The notes under the pieces: model-generated
What the model was told of the DNA's origin: nothing
Seen by the model: only the letters and a program-made list of their open reading frames with translations
Databases searched by the model: none
In this document: in pieces, positions 57,894-64,000 of the stretch
Numbering within the stretch: position 1 is the first letter of the stretch
Layout of the letters: each line of letters begins with the position of its first letter
Source: Diploptera punctata
Taxonomy: Eukaryota; Arthropoda; Insecta; Blattodea; Blaberidae
Direction of reading: 5' to 3'
Length of the DNA: 64,000 nucleotides
Assembly: GCA_030220185.1 (NCBI GenBank)
Contig: JASPKZ010007303.1
Span: 1,054,001 to 1,118,000 of the forward strand
Program-made: the position numbers and the translations under genes

Positions 57894-58259
57894 AGTCTTC
57901 AGTTCATGCCACATAACACAGTAGCTCAGGGACTGCACAATTATGACTAGTTTCCTAGTTTGAACCCAGCGCTGTGCCGAGTATGACTTAGAAGAAATGT
58001 GCATTCAAGAGTGACTCATTTTTTTTGTCGAAGGGTGTACATAGTTCATTTTTTAACTTATATAATATGCTAATATTGTCATTTTTACGTGAAAAGTCTT
58101 TAAAATCGAAGGTGGGTGTGGAGAGGCAATTGCACTCAAATGAACCAGTTTTTGTGTAAATAATTTAAAACTTTGATAATTTGTCGAAAGATAAACATAG
58201 CATCCCATAACAATCTTGTTTTAAAGAGGAAACAAGGAAAATCTTTATTAAGTTATATA

Positions 58260-58395
58260 GGTAGGAAATAACACTATGAGGTTGTGAGCTGTGAACGTGA
58301 TACAGCATTGAGAATGTCACAAATACAGTGAAGAAATCCGGATCTGCGAGGGAGTTAAGAAGTACGAGATGAGTCAAGAAACAACTCAACAAAAA
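58260..58395. mobile_element. PLE terminal fragment
   Basis: GGAAATAACACTATGAGGTT, then GAACGTGATACAGCATTGAG and AAGTACGAGATGAGTCAAGA; the complement of the 28924-29060 region. Confidence 0.5.
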
Positions 58396-58430
58396 GGAAA
58401 ATCTTAACTTTGGCCACTATACCTCCGGTT

Positions 58431-58650
58431 GGCTGCAGTGGACTAGTGGTTATGCTTCTTGCCTCTGGTCCCAAGGGTTGCAGGTTCAAACCCGGCTGGG
58501 GTCGATGGATTTTTTAGGATGGAAAAATCCAAGGAGCAAGTCCTCTGGGAGAAACTTTAAGCCATGGGCCCCAAGTCTGAAGTAACTTCTAACAAAGGAG
58601 GGCTAAGGCCCAACATTGGACTGTTATGCCATTGTATGTAGGTAGTAGAT
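58431..58650 (+). mobile_element. tRNA-derived SINE, truncated copy of the 5291-5700 family
   Basis: GCAGTGGACTAGTGGTTATG and GCAGGTTCAAACCCGGCTGG, then GATTTTTTAGGATGGAAAAA. After 58585 it runs into a different sequence (AGGGCTAAGGCCCAACATTG), so it is truncated or chimeric. Confidence 0.7.
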
Positions 58651-58904
58651 CTCTGTCATTCATGGTGGCCATGTAAAATGAACCACAATTCAACATGTGT
58701 TCATAAACGGATATCTCGGAGACTAATTATCTGATCCGAGTAAACACCAAATGTTATTCATTCTTCATTACATGTTTCCAGCCGTAGCTGATGACATGAT
58801 TCCATTGCATAGTTACACTATTTGAAAAGTTGTAAACCAAATGTTATGAAGGTGTTAAAACTCATCCTTTGTGAATCTCAAAAAACCATAGAAATATGAG
58901 GCCC

Positions 58905-59070
58905 ATAACAAGCATCTGGCACTCATTTCAATTAGAGGCTGAGTCAACCCCGGGGTCACAGTACTGCCTGAAGGTTTGGTTCAGTTAAAAAATCCTGACC
59001 CACTGGGACTCGAACCCTCGAACTTCCGGCTTGTATGTTGATCTTTCAAATCAACACCTCCCGTGAAGCT
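58905..59070 (-). mobile_element. tRNA-derived SINE fragment, minus strand
   Basis: Minus strand: GTTCGAGGGTTCGAGTCCCA (B box) at about 59022-59003, followed by GTGGGTCAGGATTTTTTAAC and CCCCGGGGTTGACTCAGCCT. Confidence 0.5.
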
Positions 59071-59089
59071 ATTATAGTCATATATCATC

Positions 59090-59425
59090 AACTGGTTTCA
59101 TCTTGGAAACCAGAAGAAAGACAGATTGAAATTTAGGATTGATGAAGTTCTTTTAGCACAACAGGTCTCATGTGTAGAAAGACAATTTTTTGAAGGCACA
59201 CGACTGAAAATAATGTTTCCGAAGTGTTAGAAAGACCATTTAGAGAAGGCTGCCCGTGCCCCCCTACAAGAAAGGTCAACCCAAAAAAGCAATGTGTTTG
59301 TAATAAACATGAACAAAGTAAACACAAGGGGAAAAAAATACACTTATTGGTGCCCCAGTGTCAAACTGCTGGTTTACGCTTTGAAGATTTATCACACCAA
59401 TTTATCACACCAGTTTTTTTTTTTT
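59090..59425 (+). pseudogene. possible piggyBac-like transposase C-terminal zinc-binding end
   Basis: The frame 59224-59427 has VNPKKQCVCNKHEQSKHKGK and VPQCQTAGLRFEDLSHQFIT. The CxxC-like spacing followed by PQCQTAGL and FED..QF resembles the cysteine-rich C-terminus of piggyBac-type transposases. Some cysteines are missing and nothing upstream confirms it. Confidence 0.4.
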
Positions 59426-59699
59426 GAAGACCCATCTCTTTTTGTAAATATTTCATTGTGTTGTTAGGTAGAGCCAGTTCTCTGAATTCTTCAAAGAATT
59501 CCTAGTGCAATTCACTGTGCTACTTATGTGAGAAACTTACAAATAGGACCTATTTCAACTGTGGCACAACAATCATAAATAAGTCTACTACACATGCAGA
59601 GATGTTACGTGAGAACCGTAATAAATTAAATTAATAAATATTATATTAAGGGTTCACCCTAAACGAATTGCAAAAAACATTTAAATTACTCAAGATATT

Positions 59700-59808
59700 A
59701 TATAATTTTTAGTCCAAGAACAAATCAACATTAGTATTGAGGTAAGATGTCCAGACTAAAAATAATATAATTAAAATAACCTCAAAATATAACTCCCTAA
59801 AATTAAAT
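59700..59808 (+). mobile_element. miniature PLE insertion starting at the cleavage point, 15-bp duplication
   Basis: ATTACTCAAGATATT at 59685-59699 and 59809-59823 (perfect). After a short inverted tip (ATATAATTTTTAGT) the sequence continues from 59715 with CAAGAACAAATCAACATTAG, TATTGAGGTAAGATGTCCAG and the tail to ACTCCCTAAAATTAAAT. Confidence 0.78.
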
Positions 59809-59823
59809 ATTACTCAAGATATT

Positions 59824-61680
59824 TCCATTTAAATGCGTTATTGGAATACCGGCACTGAACGGCTGGATTTAAATGTCCATGAACACTCTCCTCCCGCAAC
59901 AGGGTATCGCCGGCCATTTAACTCCACCTGCTCTGAAGGGTTAATAAATATTTTTTATTTATCGTAAATTTATTAAATGTTTTATTTAAAATCACACAAC
60001 TATTTTGTTAGGCCTCCCATTTGTATTATTTTTTACTACTTTTATATCAAGTAACTTTAACATTACTTTCATTTTAGTTTAATTGACGCAAAAACAACTT
60101 GTACATACATAAATAAAATAAAAATTTAGTTAGTAGTGAACACCGTTTTTGTTTTGGTCGGAAAATCCCTCGTGCCACTTCTTATGTATGTCGCTAAGGC
60201 GCCACCTCTCCTGGGTTAACAAAAATATTTAAAATAATTAAAATTAAATTTTAAAGCAGTCACACGACTTTGAAGAACAAAATAGTTGGTGAAACATATG
60301 GCTGCGAGAGTCAATTTCTATTTACCAGGTGAGTAGGCTAATTCTTAATTATTCTCCTCATTTATAATTCTTATAAACTATTGGCACATCCTTATGAAAA
60401 GTTCAGTTATTAATAGTAATATAAATCTGTTGAGGTATTTTAGACACAATATAAAATTATAAGATTAAATAAGTATCTGGCATTCCTCTGCTTAAAATTT
60501 TTAAAACATTGCAAGCAAGCAAAACAACCTGCTGAGGATAGTATCATTTCCAAAAGGCCTACAGTGTTTTAAATTTTTAACAGTTGTGGAGACTGAACCT
60601 CATTGGGCATTCAATCATAATTTTATACTGAGTTCTAGTTATGTCTATGATGATGAAGACAATACACTATGAGATGCATTGGGGCAAATGGAAAGAATCC
60701 AGCAGCTCAGAAATGACTGTTGCTTTACTGTACTACTGATTCCTGATGGAATTCAAATAAAAATCAAGTCACATGCTTGACAACTAATTAAGATATTTCA
60801 TTTAAAGGTGAAAGACTCAATTAAAATACTCATGTTTTACATCTTCAGGAAAAACAAAAAAAATTGTCTAACTAAAATATCAGTGGGAAGTATAAAACAT
60901 TTTAGTGTGAATGCAACTGTACTCTACAAAACCATAGTGCAATTTTGTTTAATTTTTATCTGGCTCAAGTATAGAAACACTTACCCTTCATTTTATCAGT
61001 TTATTGTTGTGAATTATAACTTTTCTCTGTATTTGGTAACTTTTTAAAAATATTTAAAACAATTTTTATAACTTAATTTTAGAACTTTTAAGTATTTATT
61101 CAAATACACATATTGTGATGGTGACTTGCTATTTTCTCCAGAGAGTATATTATATAGTTGGAACCAATGGGTTATCGATGGTTACAATTATTAAGGAGTG
61201 AAAAAAAAAGGCATTTCATGGGATCCACCCTAGGTTAGAGTAATTGAATTAGGTTAAGTGTGAGTTAGTTAGTTAGCTTTTAGGTTCATTACATTTTAAG
61301 TGTCTAAATACATAAAAAAAAAAAAAGATAATCGAAACAAGAATAATAATCAATATGTGGTTCAAATGGTGGGTTATCGCTGGCTCTATAAACTGTAGTG
61401 CATGCACATTGTTGTTCTATAGGACTGAAAATATATCAGGTAAGTTAAAGTGGACTATCCCCAACATTCAAAGAGTGGCTTGAATATCTGTATAACTATA
61501 TAGAACAATTTTTCTGTCAATGGTTGAACATATATGTTACCGGTATAGGTAGAGTTTACTTTTGAGAATGTTTGCTTTGAAATATTAACTACAATAAAAT
61601 AATAATATGGAAAGTGGTATACCATATTACCACTTGTTTGAATGATAACATTAAATAAATATAGTAACATATTTCCATGC
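59824..61680. other. intergenic AT-rich sequence, no gene recognised
   Basis: Slightly GC-richer islands at 59840-59940 and 60160-60220 hold no ORF of note. Nothing assignable. Confidence 0.4.
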
Positions 61681-62244
61681 TTGTGTTTTTATTAGAACTA
61701 GTGGTCGCCCAGCAGTCGAAATTCGACCACAATTCATTAAATTTTTAAGTATGTCACAAATATGTCATTATGCATTAATTTTCTATTTATTTTAAAAATA
61801 CGAACGATAGGAAATATGTGGTATAGCTTGGCTAAGCTATATCTGATAAACAATAATGCGTGATTTGACGTTTATATACTATTTAAATTTGCATTTGGCC
61901 TATTATTATGGGTATGGGAATATATTATATCCCTTCTTGTTTGTCTCTCACTCCAACCAGTCAATGTTCTATGTCGAGGCATAATGGAAGTAGGTGCGAA
62001 TATCTAAATATAAATAAAAATATGTAATTAAATTACAGAAAGAAAGATTAGACAGGGTTTAATTTAAATGATAAAATGTACTCACTTTTTTAAATTACTA
62101 ATAATAAATACGCAAGAGTAAGTCAATTCACATTGCTGCTGCACAATTTTATTCTTTACAACAATGCACTTTCAGTATGAACGTAAACAAATGAATGAGT
62201 GATATACATAAATTCCTTAGAGACAATTAATTTTATTGGTATTA
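61681..62244. other. intergenic sequence, possible repeat end
   Basis: ACTAGTGGTCGCCCAGCAGT at 61699-61718 resembles the start of a dispersed element, but no second copy is present here. Confidence 0.3.
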
Positions 62245-62765
62245 ATTCATTGGTATGTTGAACTAAGTGCTTTGGAATAGAAATATAATGTACAGAATGA
62301 AGAAAACTATATTTCAAGTTCTGTTACAAAGCATTTTATTATATGGGTCCAAAACCTGGACAGTAAGTAGAAAACAAGCCAACAAGCTGTTAGCAGTAGA
62401 AATTAAGTTTTGGAGGCGATCGACGAGAATTTCAAGAAGGGATAAGGCCAGATACAGCACAATAAGGCAAATTATGCAAATTAAAAAAAAAAACATATTA
62501 GGAAAAATAGAAGAAAAACGTTTGAAATGGTATGGACATCTCATAAGAATGGAAGAAGAGAGAATACCAAAGAAGGTCCTTAATTGGAAAGTTAATGGAA
62601 GAAGTGGAAGAGGCAGGCCTAGAGAACGATGGATGGATGGAGTGAAGAGAAGTATGGAAGCTAGAGATTTGAGGGAAGAAGATGTTATTAGAAACCTCTG
62701 GTGACAAATCACTTTGGGTTGAAGGAAAAAAAAAAAGCTATTGTGGAATATTCCTAAAATAAAAA
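62245..62765 (+). mobile_element. LINE C-terminal fragment, 145-codon open frame
   Basis: LLQSILLYGSKTWTVSRKQA, KARYSTIRQIMQIKKKN, EKRLKWYGHLIRMEEERIPK and GRGRPRERWMDGVKRSMEA. Intact to 62704, then ATATTCCTAAAATAAAAAAA. The same family as 44840-45045. Confidence 0.78.
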
Positions 62766-63008
62766 AAAAAAAATTTTATTTTGTTGAATTTAATTTATTT
62801 GTAACACATATTATACATATGCTTAAAAAAGGGTGCAAAGTTTTTCCGATTCCGATTGAGGGTCTTTCCACTTTTCAGCGGTTGCCCTTTTACCAGCCGG
62901 CTGCTGGCCCTTTACATCCACATGTGTCAATCACAGAGGTAGATGATCAACAGCCAGTGTAGGGGTGACATATGGTCAGCATGTCGAGTCCCCCAGCCGT
63001 TATAGCTA

Positions 63009-63617
63009 CATCTAAAAGAGAGAAGAAAATCGCACTGTCTAATTCTCCTATTTAAGATCCTACATACCTTGATTCCCAATTATTTATCATCCCGTTTCCA
63101 GTATCTATCCTCAAACCATAACTTAAACACAAGATCACAACATAGTCTCTTACTTAATATACCGCAACATAGGACATCACATCACTCCATGTCATATACC
63201 ATCTCCACTTCTCGCAACTGGAATTCCCTACCACAAGAAATAAGGGGCTGCCGGACATTGACATCTTTTAAAAGAAATCTAAATTTATATTTGCTCTAAC
63301 CTCGACTTCATTATTATCCAGTGTAAGATATATATATTAATTGGTGTTTCCCGTATAATGTATCATATTTATATTATTATTATTATTATTACTATTATTA
63401 TTATTATCGTATCATTATTGTTATTACCCTATGAAATGTTGTTTGTACATGACATTTACATTGCTACATTTATTGTATCTTTAACTGTTTATAATTAGTA
63501 CAGTGTATATCTATATTTGTCGAATATTTATTTGTATTTGTGCTGGTTGAGTGGAAGAGAGGGCCTTATGGCCTTAACTCTGCCAGAATAAATAAAGTAT
63601 TATTATTATTTATTATT
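63009..63617 (+). mobile_element. CR1/Daphne-like LINE 3' end inserted in the SINE
   Basis: The frame 63069-63299 encodes IPNYLSSRFQYLSSNHNLNT, then SYTISTSRNWNSLPQEIRGC and TLTSFKRNLNLYLL, the extreme C-terminus of a CR1-type ORF2. 3' UTR: GGCCTTATGGCCTTAACTCT, then AATAAATAAAGTATTATTAT. The same family as 20090-21060. A strong 5' truncation. Confidence 0.78.
63370..63425. repeat. (TAT)n microsatellite
   Basis: Imperfect ATT/TAT trinucleotides inside the LINE 3' UTR. Confidence 0.8.
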
Positions 63618-64000
63618 ATTATAGCTGGTTCCTCAACCTGGAGCCGCTACTTATTGTAGCTACCCAATTGCCTCACGATGCTGGGTGGGCACCAGTCCCA
63701 TACTGGCCGAAATACCATGCGAAAATTTTTTCCCCCATGGAGACTCGAACCAGGGCAAGTCCCGTAGCTCTGCGCCAAAGCTTCCTACCTTAACCGCTCG
63801 GCTTCACATATTAATATATTAGATAACTAATTATGAAAGTTAGGGAGAAAATAAAAATAACTCATAAAGACCCTGAAGAGCTGACAAAAATCTTTATATT
63901 TTTTTTTTCTGAAGAGTAAGAATAAAATATACGAATATCCATCACAAAGTAGCATCGTTTATAATATGGTTTCAAAAATGTCAAAACTTTTATAACGATT

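Larger units (their letters stand above)
55700..58037 (-). mobile_element. Tc1-type transposon of 2.3 kb carrying three tRNA-like units
   Basis: TA at 55698-55699 and 58038-58039. Inverted ends of about 35 bp: CACCCTTAGACAAAAAAATG, AGTCATCTCTTGATTC at left; the complement of GAGTGACTCATTTTTTTTGT, CGAAGGGTG at right. The minus strand 56346-56125 encodes LNPIENVWAKMKIEMNSNWP (third catalytic residue region) and RNLIASMSRRLRAAIDAED, a Tc1 transposase C-terminus; the rest is lost. It also holds a foldback (56690-57245) and tRNA-like units at 55874-55948, 57335-57420 and 57815-57893. Confidence 0.7.
62852..63808 (-). mobile_element. SINE, Leu/Ser-tRNA-type family, copy 5, split by a LINE
   Basis: 3' half at 62852-63008 (TCTTTCCACTTTTCAGCGGT to CCCAGCCGTTATAGCT) and 5' half at 63618-63806 (AGCTGGTTCCTCAACCTGGA to CCGCTCGGCTTCAC). 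The LINE at 63009-63617 is inserted between, with TTATAGCT on both sides. Confidence 0.8.

Noticed and set aside
1..64000. CRISPR array or prokaryotic operon
   Set aside because: No regularly spaced direct repeats; introns, SINEs and LINEs show eukaryotic DNA.

Overview
The window is animal nuclear DNA, very AT-rich, with introns, tRNA-derived SINEs and many decayed retroelements. An insect with a large, repeat-filled genome is the best fit; a hemimetabolous insect such as a cockroach or termite is a guess from the style of the repeats, not a proof.

One host gene is present: the 3' part of papilin (Ppn), an extracellular-matrix glycoprotein, on the + strand from 4007 to the stop codon at 47613-47615. 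Eleven exons encode, in order, four Kunitz domains (two on one exon), a cysteine-rich segment, a WAP domain, Ig domain 1 (two exons), Ig domain 2 plus a proline-rich linker, Ig domain 3 (two exons) and a C-terminal PLAC domain. Every exon has AG/GT borders and the reading phases agree throughout: all introns are phase 1 except the one that splits Ig domain 1, which is phase 0. The N-terminal part of the gene lies upstream of the window. About 2.4 kb of coding sequence is spread over 43.6 kb because the introns are full of nested mobile elements.

The introns and the 16 kb downstream hold: 5'-truncated LINE fragments (RTE-like ones ending in GAT or GAA repeats, a second family with a His/Cys tail, CR1/Daphne-like ones); a gag-only LINE; DNA transposon relics (PIF/Harbinger, piggyBac, several mariner/Tc1 types, a pogo-like pair of ends); and at least six SINE families.

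The most striking content is a set of Penelope-like element (PLE) derivatives. They carry GIY-YIG endonuclease fragments, are arranged as head-to-head foldbacks, have 12-15 bp target-site duplications, and carry hammerhead-ribozyme-like cores (CTGANGA, a stem, GAA, a short palindromic stem, then C, T or A). The motif TATGAGGTRAG lies just 3' of the core. The most complete core is at 24209-24255. Some miniature copies begin at the predicted ribozyme cleavage point. A parallel group of elements (2635-3044, 36272-36701, 50306-50878) replaces the ribozyme with a 73-nt tRNA-like module but has the same inverted cap, repeated tail and target-site duplications. These two groups are the best candidates for something not yet described.
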